The notes under the pieces: model-generated
The model's input: the letters and a program-made list of their open reading frames with translations, nothing else
Database searches by the model: none
Told to the model about the DNA's origin: nothing
Shown: positions 35,534-44,968 of the stretch, piece by piece
Layout: the number at the start of each line of letters is the position of its first letter
Numbering within the stretch: position 1 is the first letter of the stretch
NCBI RefSeq assembly: GCF_000174435.1
Contig: NZ_ACJN02000001.1
Location: forward strand, 1,229,658-1,293,657
Direction: 5' to 3'
Origin: Desulfonatronospira thiodismutans ASO3-1
GTDB taxonomy: Bacteria; Desulfobacterota; Desulfovibrionia; Desulfovibrionales; Desulfonatronovibrionaceae
Length of the DNA: 64,000 nt
Position numbers and translations under genes: made by a program

Positions 35534-35592
35534 GAGAATCCTCTATTTTTTATGTTTGGCTGGACTTCTGGGTTGTCTTGGGAATTAAATTT

Positions 35593-36096
35593 TCAAATCT
35601 GACTCTTCCTGAAGAACCAAAACCCATCAGATAAATTATTCGGATACTGTACTGAAATATTTTTATCCGGGTTTGAATCTCTGTTACCGGTTATAGTCTT
35701 AATGGTCTCAGGATAATCGTTCAATATGCGCATGAGCCAGTCTAAGTATCTGCTTTGTGGACTGACCCCGGTTTCATAGCGGGCAAAATTCTTCTCCCCG
35801 ACCTTGAGCAGTCTGGCAAAACTGGTCTGGTTATATCCAAGCTTTTCCCTGATAGACCTTATTTCATCAGGAGTAAGCAGACCGTCAACTTTTCGCTGAA
35901 AGGCGGTCAACTCCTTATCAAAAAGCCTGGAATCTTCTGCAGAAACAAATTCCTCTTCACAAGCGTCGCAAATAAGCAGGGGATAGTCGTCGATAATCTT
36001 CGCCTGGCCCTTATATTCAAATTCTTCCCGCTTGAGATGCCTCTGAATATAGCCTTTGCCGCAAACAGGGCAGGACATGCCATTTGCAAAACTCAT
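35593..36096 (-). CDS. mqsA: MqsA-family antitoxin
   Basis: A 167-aa antitoxin with the MqsA layout. The N-terminal zinc domain carries CPVCG and CDACEEEF; the C-terminal helix-turn-helix is TPDEIRSIREKLGYNQTSFARLLKVGEKNFARYETG. The last ~35 residues are an extra tail without family resemblance. Its ATG overlaps the toxin stop (ATGA at 36093-36096). It should neutralise MqsR and bind the palindrome upstream of the toxin gene. Confidence 0.88.
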   Translation of the reverse strand: MSFANGMSCPVCGKGYIQRHLKREEFEYKGQAKIIDDYPLLICDACEEEFVSAEDSRLFDKELTAFQRKVDGLLTPDEIRSIREKLGYNQTSFARLLKVGEKNFARYETGVSPQSRYLDWLMRILNDYPETIKTITGNRDSNPDKNISVQYPNNLSDGFWFFRKSQI

Positions 36097-36416
36097 ATCT
36101 CTCCTCCCTGGTCTTCCTTAAATGACAGGACCAGCAGATGTTCTTCTTTGTTTTCAGTGATCTTCCACTTCACATAAAGACGGTGACCATCATAGCAGGT
36201 CTTATATGCATCCTGCCAATGCCCCTTAATCTGCCAGTCTTCCTCTGATTTGCTGAAATCAGAAGGCTTGATGTTCAGCAACACATCTTTTATTCTTTGT
36301 TCGTTAAAGTTTAGCTTGAAAGCTGTTGTTTTTGCAGACTTCACAATGATATATTTATCTGAATCAATTAAACTTTTAGATTTTTTCAGATCATAGTGAG
36401 GTTTCCATTTAGCCAA
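36093..36416 (-). CDS. mqsR: MqsR-family toxin, mRNA interferase
   Basis: A 107-aa toxin. The MqsR signature is clear in the second half: PSDFSKSEEDWQI...WQDAYKTCYDGHRLYVKWKI then LLVLSFKED. E. coli MqsR cleaves mRNA at GCU. The start is a TTG at 36416, supported by GGAGG 5 bases before it; no ATG fits. The toxin gene precedes the antitoxin, as in E. coli. The module sits inside the defence operon, between the methylase and large helicase genes, with its own promoter. Confidence 0.85.
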   Translation of the reverse strand: MAKWKPHYDLKKSKSLIDSDKYIIVKSAKTTAFKLNFNEQRIKDVLLNIKPSDFSKSEEDWQIKGHWQDAYKTCYDGHRLYVKWKITENKEEHLLVLSFKEDQGGEI

Positions 36417-36435
36417 ACCAGCCTCCAGCCAATTG

Positions 36436-36470
36436 CAGTATCATTATGATACTGATTGTTGTTTTGTCAA
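36436..36470 (-). promoter_or_regulatory. mqsRA promoter with palindromic operator
   Basis: On the minus strand, TTGACA (36470-36465) and CATAAT (36448-36443) are 16 bases apart. The perfect 19-bp palindrome CAGTATCAT-T-ATGATACTG (36436-36454) covers the -10 element, fitting autorepression by MqsA. Confidence 0.7.
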
Positions 36471-36519
36471 GAAAGAGTGTTTCAATCTGTATGTGTCTGT
36501 TTTCATGGCCTTAATGAGA

Positions 36520-39500
36520 TCACCGGGGATAATTATCCTGAAATCTTCTTTCAAACTCTTCCCAGACTACCTCATAGTCCTCTTCCCTGTCACACTTATC
36601 AAAAGGCGGCAGGTACTCCATGGTTTTTTCGTATGGGCCGGTGGGCAGGGTGTTGTCTGTGAATGTACGGGTCAGGGGCCGGCCGGATTTGGATATGCGG
36701 ATGATCCGGCCCTGGTCATTTTTGGTTTCTTGGGTAAGCTCATTCCATTCAGGTCTGGAGAATCCCACTCCGGTCAGGCCTTTGGAGTTGGTGAATGCTA
36801 TACGGCCGTTCTGGTCATACCATGTGTCAGCTTCGTATTGACGCATGACCGGGAACTGAACCCTGTATATGGTTTTGAGTTCTTCCAAAGTCATCCCCAG
36901 GGCCTGAGCAGTGAGCACGTCGATCTCCACCAGGGCCTGGCGTCTGGCATAGTCTGTGCGCAGGGCGCAGTCACGATGCCATTTGGGTCTCAGGCTGCGG
37001 AAAAATGAATCGGGCAGCCGCGGATCTGATTTTGCCCAGGAATCAGCAGTGAAAGAGTCCTGCCAGCAGGAGGACCAGAGAGAGGCGTAGTGGTTGGTGA
37101 GGCAGGATAGTGTTAATCCGAATAATAATATCTTATCGGATGAATCAAAAATAGGAAAATTGTACCATGTGAAATGCAAATTGCTTCTTCCCGTAGTTTT
37201 TACAAAGAAATCAGCGGTTAAGCTCATCCCATAAGCAGCAGAAGTTACAAGTTGTTGAGAGGCTATAAAGGCTGTTGTCTGTACGCCATGCGTATGACCA
37301 ACATTCTTTGTAACTATCGACCCAACTAATGTTCTCTCAGCAGATGGTCCAATCATTCCTCTATAGGCCAACCGATAATAATCAGTCACCGGCCTCCCAT
37401 CCCAAGGCACTTTTGGAGTGCGGCGGTGGTATTCTTCTTGGGAGCAATTGGGGACATAGTTGGTCCGGGGCAGATAATCGTCAGGAAGGTCGGTCAGATC
37501 CAGGATGTCATAGTCTGCGTTTTTGGTGCATTCCGCCCTGGGCGTCTTGTAAAAAGGATTGCCCACAAAGAAGTGTGGCCCTGATAAAACCCACTCCTCC
37601 GCCGTATCCGGGAACTGAGTGTCGCGGCGTATGGTCCCATCATTTTGTGAATTGGTCTCATGCCACATTTCTGTAGAAAAATATTCCCCCTGCATGTCTC
37701 CCAGCTTAATGGGCTGGGCCGCAAATTTTTCCAGAACCTGCACAAGTTCCTTAGAATGAATAGCAGGCAGACGGGCCTGCAATGCCGGAGTACCCTCAGG
37801 ATCGTACAGCCTGGCAAACAACTGCAGTTCCTTTTCTGTGACGGGTATCAGGCGGGAAGCATGACCATGAACATTCCACTTGTTATGTTCATCTTTTATT
37901 CCTGGAATCTGGCCATGACCACTATGTTCAAAGCAATTATCAACGGTTTTGGGCACATATAGATTTGCAGTATGGATAAAGCTGACTGTATCGCCCCAGT
38001 ACCTGTAGATATTGACGCTAAAGGAATTGTGATGGTCTATATCAGAGAATAATTTCAACTCATTCACAAACTGAAAATGATACCTCAATCTGGGATATAT
38101 TTCCTCCCGCAACCTGCCACCCTTGGGATCATCATACACTCCTTCAGGATGCAAGAAACCAGATACGCCATTCTGCTTCCCATATCGCCAGGCCTGGGGC
38201 AGGAAGCACTTGTAAAGGTTGGATTGCATTCTGTGCAGGGCCGGGTAGTTCTGCCTGGCATTGAGAAACATCTGCGTGCCTTCTGATTCTTCGTAAGCCT
38301 GCAGGTAGGACGGGGTCAGATTCAGTTTTTCCAGGGTCTGTTCACGCAGCCTGGCCAGTTCCGGGGCGCTTTTTTTCCTGAGCACAAAAAGAGGCTCATG
38401 GTCGCCCATGACTTCGCCCTCTTCCCATTGCACCTTTATCCACGGCGGATTACCCAGAATAAGGTCAAACCCTCCCCTGTCCTCGATGATGTCGGCAAAT
38501 TCCAGTTCCCAGTGCAGAAAGCGGTACTTCTCAGCCAAATCACGGGCCAGCTTCAGACGTTCCAGCTTGTCGCACAGGCCGTCCACATTCACCCGGCCCA
38601 GGTTTTCATCTGCGGCAGGTTTGGCCTGCTGTTCCGGTATTTCGATTCCCGGCATCCTGGGACGTCCGTGCTTATCCGTGACATTGGTAGCCTCATAGAC
38701 CTCTCCCTGAAGAATCAGGGACATCTCTAAGAGAAAGGCCTCTCTCGAGGGCAGCAGGTCTGTCTGCTCCAAGGGCCAGAACCACAGGGCGCACCAGTAG
38801 TCCATGGCCAGTTTGAGGCGCTTGAAAGGCGTGGAGTGCCTAAGTCCTTCAGCCCACTGTTCCTGGCGCAGGATGCGGTCCTTGTTCCTGACCGGGGTCT
38901 GGTCCTTTTCTTCCATTGCATGGCCAAAGAAGGACAAGGGATCCCTGGTGCTCTGGCGTAGCCTGCGCTGCCTGGCCACATGCTCCGCCCATAGCTCATC
39001 CACTGCCTGGGAGAGCTTTTGCAGCTGCTTTATATCCTCCTGGCTGAAAGGCCTGGTAAAATTTTTTTTCCATTCCTTTAAAGCCTGGAAGGAGTCAGGC
39101 ACCAGCTTCTTTACGTTTTTGTCCGAATATGCGGCCATATTCTTGTCCGGCAGCAGGAAATGGTACACTGTCCCCCGGGGACGCCGGGCTCCCGGCTGGA
39201 TACGTTCAGGCACACTGTCTAACCACAGGGGATCGCTTTTGGACTTTTTTCTCAAAAGGTTTGGCTGGAATACATCCCTGCGGGCTCCCACCAAGGAATT
39301 GCCGCAGACCAGCTGGTTGCCGAACCAGGGTACATAACCCCCGGCGTAGATGGTGTTCAGCCACAGGGAAACCTCGGCCAGCTCCACTGCCACGGGATTG
39401 AGGTCCACTCCAAAGACATTGTTGTCCGCCAGGTAGGTCTTGACCTTCTGCTTTTCCCGGGCCAGCTCCTCTACGCTCAACCTGGTGTCCAGCTCGTTCT

Positions 39501-41406
39501 GTTTCCTGTCGAGATAGGCCTGGGCCAGCTGGTTTACGGCTTCGTTCAAAAAAGCAGCCGAGCCCATGGCCGGCTCGCATATGGTGAGTTCCAGGATATC
39601 GTCAGCCTTTTTGCCCTGCAAAAGCTCCTGCAGGGAATATTTCACCAGGCACTGGGTCAGGGATTCGGGGGTATAGTAGGATGCTGATTGCTGCCTGTCC
39701 CGCCCGGACATGCGGTAAATAAAAGTTCCCTTAGTATAATGGGTCAGGCTGCCGTCCTGATTGTAGACCAGTTCGTCCTGGGAGTATTCAGGCAGTTCAT
39801 CCTCTTTGACAAAATAGGCTATGTCGAGAGTATTCCAGGCCTCACCGGATTTTTTCACCTCGTACAGGCCGCCTTCGTTCTGGACGAAAAAACCCCGGTA
39901 GGACAAAAGGCCTTCATACACTGCTCCCAGCTGGTTTATGCCCAGCTGGGCATAAGAGATGCGTCCCCGGCGCTGGTTGCGCCCCCTGGCCTCCCTGGTC
40001 AGGGACATGAGCCGGATGATTCTTTGCAGGACCTTGTTTCTGATTTTGACCTTTTTGAGAATTGGAGTGCGCTCCTGATCAAAAAGGTGCGAGCGCAAGG
40101 GAGGAATGCAGAAGGTATTGTGCAGGGATTCATCCTGCATCATCTGCTGCTGTTCCTTAGCGCTGCCGGCCTGGGGATAGCCGTTGTAGACCAGTTCAAA
40201 AAGAAGCTGCAGGGAATCGTGGATGTAATAGCCCTCCTGGGATTCGGTACTGGTCAGGGGCACCATTTCCAGCTCCCGCAGGCTTTCTAAGCTGTAGCCG
40301 CTGCGGTAAGCCCCGGACTGCATGGGCACATAACCCAGATCCGGTCTGGCTTCGATGTAAAACAGAAACAACAGCCGGTACATGTAGCGCAGGCATTCCT
40401 TAGAGAGCCAGGCCGGGTCCAGGTCTTCATCTCCGGAAAAAAGTCGCTGGTGCAGCTTGTGACGCAAATACCAGACCGCTTCATTGCCCAGCAGCTCAAT
40501 ACATTCGCGCAGGGCATACTTGAGGTCTTCGGACACGGCATAGGCGTGCTTGTGGGAGTTTTCCTCCAGGGTGTCCAACAGGGGGATGCCGTCCCGGGGG
40601 CAGACACTTTCCCTATGTAAAAGAGCAGCCATGGCCTTGAGGGTGGAATCCTCTCTGCGGCCCAGAATATCGTTTAAGTCAAAACGCAGCAGGCGTTTCT
40701 GGGGCCATTTGGCCCTGTCCAGCAGCAATATCTGGGAAGTGCCGGCCAGAATCACCCATCGCGGCGGTTCCTCCCTGGCAAAAACTGACTTGGTAAGCAG
40801 GGTCTGCCAGTCCAGGTCTGAACAGGCGGCATCATTTTCATTTGAGGACAGTGTGTCATGGGTATCAGGGGAATGCTTGTCCCTGTCTTCTGGGGTGGAA
40901 GATATCCAGGCTGCCCCTGGTCTGGATTCACAGGGCCGGGAGTTATGGTCATTGGAAGGAGAGCAAAACTGGCCGGGTAGAGGGCTCAGTTCCAGAGGGT
41001 CCACTTCTTCCCGGCCGAATTCATCCATAACAGGCAGTATCCACAGCTCCGGGGCACCGGAACCCTTCTGGATCTCCCCGGCTATGGGAAACTGCCTGCC
41101 TCCGGGGCCTTCGCCTGTCCCGGGCTCAAAGGGATAACCCAGGGCGGATATGAGCTTTTCAAGAAACTCTTCCTGGATGAGCTGCCTGGCACCAGGATCT
41201 TTTGCCTGGAACAGATCGTTTCGCAGGCGGAAGTAATCACGGGACAGGCCGCTGATGATCGATGCCGGCGTGGGGATCTTTTCTTCCTTTTGCCTGCGGT
41301 TCCACTCCTTGAACAGATCCTTCAGGTCATTCTCCAGAATGGCTGTGAGATAGTGGTGCGTGTAAAATTCATTTTCGTTGCTTATGCCGGTCAGGTCGAG
41401 GGGCAT
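36520..41406 (-). CDS. Eco57I/PglX-like adenine-specific DNA methyltransferase, DISARM-type
   Basis: A 1628-aa class I SAM-dependent methylase. Motif I is CEPAMGSAAF (~residue 610), followed by FGVDLNPVAVELAEVSLWL, and the catalytic motif IV is NPPW (LILGNPPWIKVQW, ~residue 985), typical for N6-adenine. The long N-terminal third has no motif I can name. Length and companions resemble the methylase subunits of class 1 DISARM (DrmMI) and BREX PglX; self-marking of host DNA is the expected role. It follows the DrmD-like gene, with a 185-bp mobile repeat between. The start is ATG 41406. Confidence 0.85.
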   Translation of the reverse strand: MPLDLTGISNENEFYTHHYLTAILENDLKDLFKEWNRRQKEEKIPTPASIISGLSRDYFRLRNDLFQAKDPGARQLIQEEFLEKLISALGYPFEPGTGEGPGGRQFPIAGEIQKGSGAPELWILPVMDEFGREEVDPLELSPLPGQFCSPSNDHNSRPCESRPGAAWISSTPEDRDKHSPDTHDTLSSNENDAACSDLDWQTLLTKSVFAREEPPRWVILAGTSQILLLDRAKWPQKRLLRFDLNDILGRREDSTLKAMAALLHRESVCPRDGIPLLDTLEENSHKHAYAVSEDLKYALRECIELLGNEAVWYLRHKLHQRLFSGDEDLDPAWLSKECLRYMYRLLFLFYIEARPDLGYVPMQSGAYRSGYSLESLRELEMVPLTSTESQEGYYIHDSLQLLFELVYNGYPQAGSAKEQQQMMQDESLHNTFCIPPLRSHLFDQERTPILKKVKIRNKVLQRIIRLMSLTREARGRNQRRGRISYAQLGINQLGAVYEGLLSYRGFFVQNEGGLYEVKKSGEAWNTLDIAYFVKEDELPEYSQDELVYNQDGSLTHYTKGTFIYRMSGRDRQQSASYYTPESLTQCLVKYSLQELLQGKKADDILELTICEPAMGSAAFLNEAVNQLAQAYLDRKQNELDTRLSVEELAREKQKVKTYLADNNVFGVDLNPVAVELAEVSLWLNTIYAGGYVPWFGNQLVCGNSLVGARRDVFQPNLLRKKSKSDPLWLDSVPERIQPGARRPRGTVYHFLLPDKNMAAYSDKNVKKLVPDSFQALKEWKKNFTRPFSQEDIKQLQKLSQAVDELWAEHVARQRRLRQSTRDPLSFFGHAMEEKDQTPVRNKDRILRQEQWAEGLRHSTPFKRLKLAMDYWCALWFWPLEQTDLLPSREAFLLEMSLILQGEVYEATNVTDKHGRPRMPGIEIPEQQAKPAADENLGRVNVDGLCDKLERLKLARDLAEKYRFLHWELEFADIIEDRGGFDLILGNPPWIKVQWEEGEVMGDHEPLFVLRKKSAPELARLREQTLEKLNLTPSYLQAYEESEGTQMFLNARQNYPALHRMQSNLYKCFLPQAWRYGKQNGVSGFLHPEGVYDDPKGGRLREEIYPRLRYHFQFVNELKLFSDIDHHNSFSVNIYRYWGDTVSFIHTANLYVPKTVDNCFEHSGHGQIPGIKDEHNKWNVHGHASRLIPVTEKELQLFARLYDPEGTPALQARLPAIHSKELVQVLEKFAAQPIKLGDMQGEYFSTEMWHETNSQNDGTIRRDTQFPDTAEEWVLSGPHFFVGNPFYKTPRAECTKNADYDILDLTDLPDDYLPRTNYVPNCSQEEYHRRTPKVPWDGRPVTDYYRLAYRGMIGPSAERTLVGSIVTKNVGHTHGVQTTAFIASQQLVTSAAYGMSLTADFFVKTTGRSNLHFTWYNFPIFDSSDKILLFGLTLSCLTNHYASLWSSCWQDSFTADSWAKSDPRLPDSFFRSLRPKWHRDCALRTDYARRQALVEIDVLTAQALGMTLEELKTIYRVQFPVMRQYEADTWYDQNGRIAFTNSKGLTGVGFSRPEWNELTQETKNDQGRIIRISKSGRPLTRTFTDNTLPTGPYEKTMEYLPPFDKCDREEDYEVVWEEFERRFQDNYPR

Positions 41407-41442
41407 AGGTTGTGTCCTTTGTCTGGAGGGCAGGATTCATTA

Positions 41443-41627
41443 GTTTTCATCCGGAAACGGTTCTTTTTCCCTTTGGCGGCGTCAATCTGCACAATTATTC
41501 GTCAACGTATTAAGATACGCCTCCTCATAATTGCTTGATTTCCTTGCCAAAATAAAAAAACTCCTCGTTTCCGGAAAGAAAACCATCAGTTTCAGCATCC
41601 GGAAATAAAAAATTTCCGGATGGAAAC
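41443..41627. mobile_element. 185-bp miniature inverted-repeat element, left copy
   Basis: Inverted ends GTTTTCATCCGGAAA and TTTCCGGATGGAAAC, flanked by a 6-bp duplication TCATTA (41437-41442 and 41628-41633). No coding capacity. A nearly identical copy lies in inverse orientation at 46166-46348. Confidence 0.93.
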
Positions 41628-41642
41628 TCATTACCTGCTGTT

Positions 41643-44510
41643 TCATCCCTGCAATACCGCCGCTACTTTGATGCTGGAATGCTCTTCGGTGGTCATGGTG
41701 TCCTCAATCCATTCCATGTATTCGGCAAACAGATTTTCCACCTCCCGCATACGCTCGTCCCTGCGCCTGGACTTTACATTCTCGGGCATGTATTTCTCAT
41801 CAAAATAAAGCTGTATTTCGCGTCTGTGCCTGCCCTTCAACTGTTCCAGCTTTTCCAGGTGAGCATTGAGCTGAGGATTGACCCGGTTTTCAAATTCTCT
41901 GCGCACTTCGTTCATCCATTTCATGGCTTTCTGGACTACATCCGGCAGCATCTCTTCAGCCTGGCGGCTGACCTTCATGTTGCCGGGGTTGGAAAAGGTG
42001 CTGCTTCCAAGGCCGGTGCGCTCCAGAATTTTTTCTAAGGGCTCCATCCCCTTGAAGGCCCGGCCGGACACAGTGACCCCGAACCAGTTCTGAATAAGGG
42101 GCTGTCCCTTGCGGTTGGGAATGATTCCCGTGAGAATGTATATTATTTCCTCCGGCTTTAGAGAAGGCAGGGTAAGCACGGGAGCTTCGTTGCGTCCGAA
42201 ACTGGTCTGTACCCGGTCATTGAGCCATTGCAGGACCGGATGGAGTGGCCACAGGTAGTGAAGCTCAGGCCAGGCCTGCTCATCCTTGCGGCAGCGTCTG
42301 ATCTCCTCCTGCATGGTGTCTTTGTCGTCTGTAAACTTGAGTCGTCCGTTGCGGGGCTGGATTTCCCGGGGCAGAAATGCGAAACGGTGCAGGAGGTCCC
42401 CGGGCACATTCATATCCAGCACCCTCAGGCTCTCGTCAATATCCGGTGAAAGGTCATTGTCCTGATCCAGCCGGTTCAGGCCCAGGCGAACATATTCAAA
42501 ATCATCTGCAAAAAGGGCAGGCATTTGTCCCAGGCGCTGCCGGGCTGATGTATCACTGCTTTTCTCCTGGCCCTCTTCCAGAAAGGCCAGCAGATCCAGC
42601 GGGCCGTCCTGTGGGGCGGACAGGTCCCGGGCGGCAAAATCATCCGGGGAGAGCCCCTGTTCTAAGGCTCCAGCAGTTCTGGCTTCTTCTGCCTCCACAT
42701 CATAGACGCCCATGAGGGCCGAAGGATCCCCGATATTTTTAATGGCTTCTTCATCCTTGCTGATTAAAAGCTCCAGGATGCGCATATCCCCGTGGATTTT
42801 GGGCTCCCGGCTCTGGATGGCCAGGTAACTGATCAATGGAGTCCTCTCCTGGCCATAGCGGTCTATGCGGCCGTTTCGCTGCTGAAAGACCATCAGGGAC
42901 CAGGGGATGTCAAAGTGGATAAGGCGGTGACACAGGTAGTGCAGGTTGATCCCTTCGGAAGCCACATCCGAGGCGATAAGCAGACGCAGGGGCGATTCGT
43001 CCCGGCCGAAATCCTCCACCACCCGCTGCTGTTCAATGTCCGAGAGACCACCGTGCAGTCGTTCCACATGCCTGTCCTTGAGTCCAAGTGCCGGTGGCAG
43101 ATGTCGATATAAAAACTCTAAGGTGGCAATGCGCTCGGTAAAGATGACTAACCTGTCCAGTGGATCTTTGCCGGTCCAGTGCAGTTCGCTGGAGGGACTG
43201 CTGAGCAGGTCCACCAGTTTTTGAAAACGGCTGAAACTCTCAGAAGTTATCTCTGCCACTGCACTTCGCAATTCCTTTAGAGACTGCACATCCCCGACAT
43301 AGTCTGCCTGAGGTTCTCTTTGCAGTTGACGCAGCCTGGCATCAATGGTCTCCAAGCAGGCTGCAGGACTGGAGAACAGGGCCTTTTCCAGGGTGGTCTG
43401 AAACAGTTGGCCTCCGGTGCGCTTGTTGTTCAGGCTATGCAGGTTGAGTCCGGCCAGGCCTGCAAAGGCTCTTTCCTCCTGCTCAGTGGCCGGGATATGG
43501 CAGGTGCTGATGCGCCTTTCCTGAAATGAGCCCTTGACCTGATGCTGGATATCCTTTTTAAAACGGCGGATAAACAGGCCCTTTATGTCATCAGGTCCAT
43601 AATCGTCCTGGTTGGCAATGGCTGTTGGGTCCAGCATGTTCATAAGGCTGGCGAAACTTCTGGCCCGGCCGTCATGGGGTGTGGCCGAGAGCATAATCAG
43701 AGAATCCGACTGCCTGGACAAGAGCCTGGCCAGACGCGCCCGCTGGGTGCGTCCATGTCCTCTTTCGGCCACGTTGTGAGCTTCATCTATGACAATCACA
43801 TCCCAGGTCGCCTTTTCCAGATGCACCCTGAACTCATTGTCCTGCTTCAGGGTGTCCATGGAGATGATGGATTTATCAAAATAATAGAAAGGGTTATGAT
43901 TGGTGGGAATCCTGGAACGTACCCGCTGCAGCCCTATGGAGTCCAGCCTGGTCAGGGGTATGGTAAACCTGGTCCAGAGCTCTTTTTGAAACTGGGTGAG
44001 CATGCTCTTCATGGTCACCACCAGGATGCGCTTGCCTCTTCCCCGGCGTATGAGTTCGCTCAGAAGCACCCCTGCTTCCAGGGTCTTGCCCAGTCCCACG
44101 GAATCGGCAATAAGAATGCGCTGTCTGGGCTTTTCCAGAGCCTGCAGGGCTGGATCCAGCTGGTACGGAACAAAATCCATGGCCGCCTGATGGCCTGTGT
44201 AAAGTCTGGAATCAGTAGGAGGTGTCTGGCGCAGCAGGCTTTCAAGATAGAGCAGGCTGTCCTGGTATTGGTTGGAAGAATCAGCAACAAGCCTGGTTCG
44301 GGCCGGGTCCAGGCTTTTGACAGGACTGTGCAGGGCCTCCAGATCTGTAAGGAATGTGGCTTCCCTGTCCCGGACCAGTTCAGACAGGCCGACACAGGTC
44401 AGGGCCTGTCCCCCTGTGGATGCACGGTCCACCCGTCTCACTAACCACTCAGCGTCCCGAACCAGCACCCTGGATCCCGGAGCCAGGGTCGAGGCGGATT
44501 TTTGAGACAT
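41643..44510 (-). CDS. drmD: DrmD-like SNF2-family helicase
   Basis: A 955-aa superfamily 2 ATPase: Walker A IADSVGLGKTLEAG (~137-150), DEAH in VIVIDEAHNVAERGHG (~243), MLSATPHDGRARSF, then the second lobe with ASDVASEGINLHYLCHRLIHFDIPW and QQRNGRIDRYGQ. Its sequence style and size match the SNF2-like helicase DrmD of class 1 DISARM. An upstream TTG adds two codons, but ATG 44510 has AAGG at a good distance. It appears to be the first gene of the defence operon. The gene name is by resemblance. Confidence 0.82.
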   Translation of the reverse strand: MSQKSASTLAPGSRVLVRDAEWLVRRVDRASTGGQALTCVGLSELVRDREATFLTDLEALHSPVKSLDPARTRLVADSSNQYQDSLLYLESLLRQTPPTDSRLYTGHQAAMDFVPYQLDPALQALEKPRQRILIADSVGLGKTLEAGVLLSELIRRGRGKRILVVTMKSMLTQFQKELWTRFTIPLTRLDSIGLQRVRSRIPTNHNPFYYFDKSIISMDTLKQDNEFRVHLEKATWDVIVIDEAHNVAERGHGRTQRARLARLLSRQSDSLIMLSATPHDGRARSFASLMNMLDPTAIANQDDYGPDDIKGLFIRRFKKDIQHQVKGSFQERRISTCHIPATEQEERAFAGLAGLNLHSLNNKRTGGQLFQTTLEKALFSSPAACLETIDARLRQLQREPQADYVGDVQSLKELRSAVAEITSESFSRFQKLVDLLSSPSSELHWTGKDPLDRLVIFTERIATLEFLYRHLPPALGLKDRHVERLHGGLSDIEQQRVVEDFGRDESPLRLLIASDVASEGINLHYLCHRLIHFDIPWSLMVFQQRNGRIDRYGQERTPLISYLAIQSREPKIHGDMRILELLISKDEEAIKNIGDPSALMGVYDVEAEEARTAGALEQGLSPDDFAARDLSAPQDGPLDLLAFLEEGQEKSSDTSARQRLGQMPALFADDFEYVRLGLNRLDQDNDLSPDIDESLRVLDMNVPGDLLHRFAFLPREIQPRNGRLKFTDDKDTMQEEIRRCRKDEQAWPELHYLWPLHPVLQWLNDRVQTSFGRNEAPVLTLPSLKPEEIIYILTGIIPNRKGQPLIQNWFGVTVSGRAFKGMEPLEKILERTGLGSSTFSNPGNMKVSRQAEEMLPDVVQKAMKWMNEVRREFENRVNPQLNAHLEKLEQLKGRHRREIQLYFDEKYMPENVKSRRRDERMREVENLFAEYMEWIEDTMTTEEHSSIKVAAVLQG

Positions 44511-44705
44511 TTTCAAGCCTTGCAGGTCAAAATTTTGCGGGAATAAGTAACTTGCGCCCTGGAGGTCCAGGCCGGATCTGCAGATACAAAACCCGGGGAT
44601 AATGGCTCAAGATATAACCCTTGAACATTACATAGAAATTTAAGTACCGCATACCTCAAGGCGGACTAAAGGTCAACGAACAGACTCAAGTGCAGTATCT
44701 TTTTT

Positions 44706-44873
44706 TCACCACTCCCCGTCACGCACCTCCCGCACCAGGCGCAGGACTGCATGGTCGGGCATGTTTTTCAGTTTTTTTATAAGTTCGGCAAAGAGCTCGG
44801 GGCGGCTGCGGATGACTTCCTGGACCTCGGAGGAGACCTTGCCGGCCAGGACCAGGCAGGGTAAGACGGCCAT
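44706..44873 (-). CDS. Short ORF, possible C-terminal fragment
   Basis: A 55-codon frame upstream of drmD on the same strand (AGKVSSEVQEVIRSRPELFA, ending LVREVRDGEW). It reads like a natural amphipathic protein rather than random sequence, but no ribosome site precedes its ATG and a stop lies 12 codons upstream. It may be the tail of a decayed gene. No function proposed. No clear promoter for the defence operon was identified in 44511-44705. Confidence 0.35.
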   Translation of the reverse strand: MAVLPCLVLAGKVSSEVQEVIRSRPELFAELIKKLKNMPDHAVLRLVREVRDGEW

Positions 44874-44933
44874 GACAACACGCCTGAATCATTTGCATAT
44901 GTGCTGCTCATAAATGATCCTTAATCGATATGG

Positions 44934-44968
44934 TTGACAATCATCTGGTATCATATATAATACCTGAA
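44934..44968 (+). promoter_or_regulatory. Strong promoter, apparently leaderless, with overlapping palindrome
   Basis: TTGACA (44934-44939), 16-base spacer, TATAAT (44956-44961). The start codon of the PIN toxin is at 44968, where transcription should begin. The GGTAT...ATACC symmetry at 44948-44965 spans the -10 element and may be the antitoxin operator. Confidence 0.7.
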
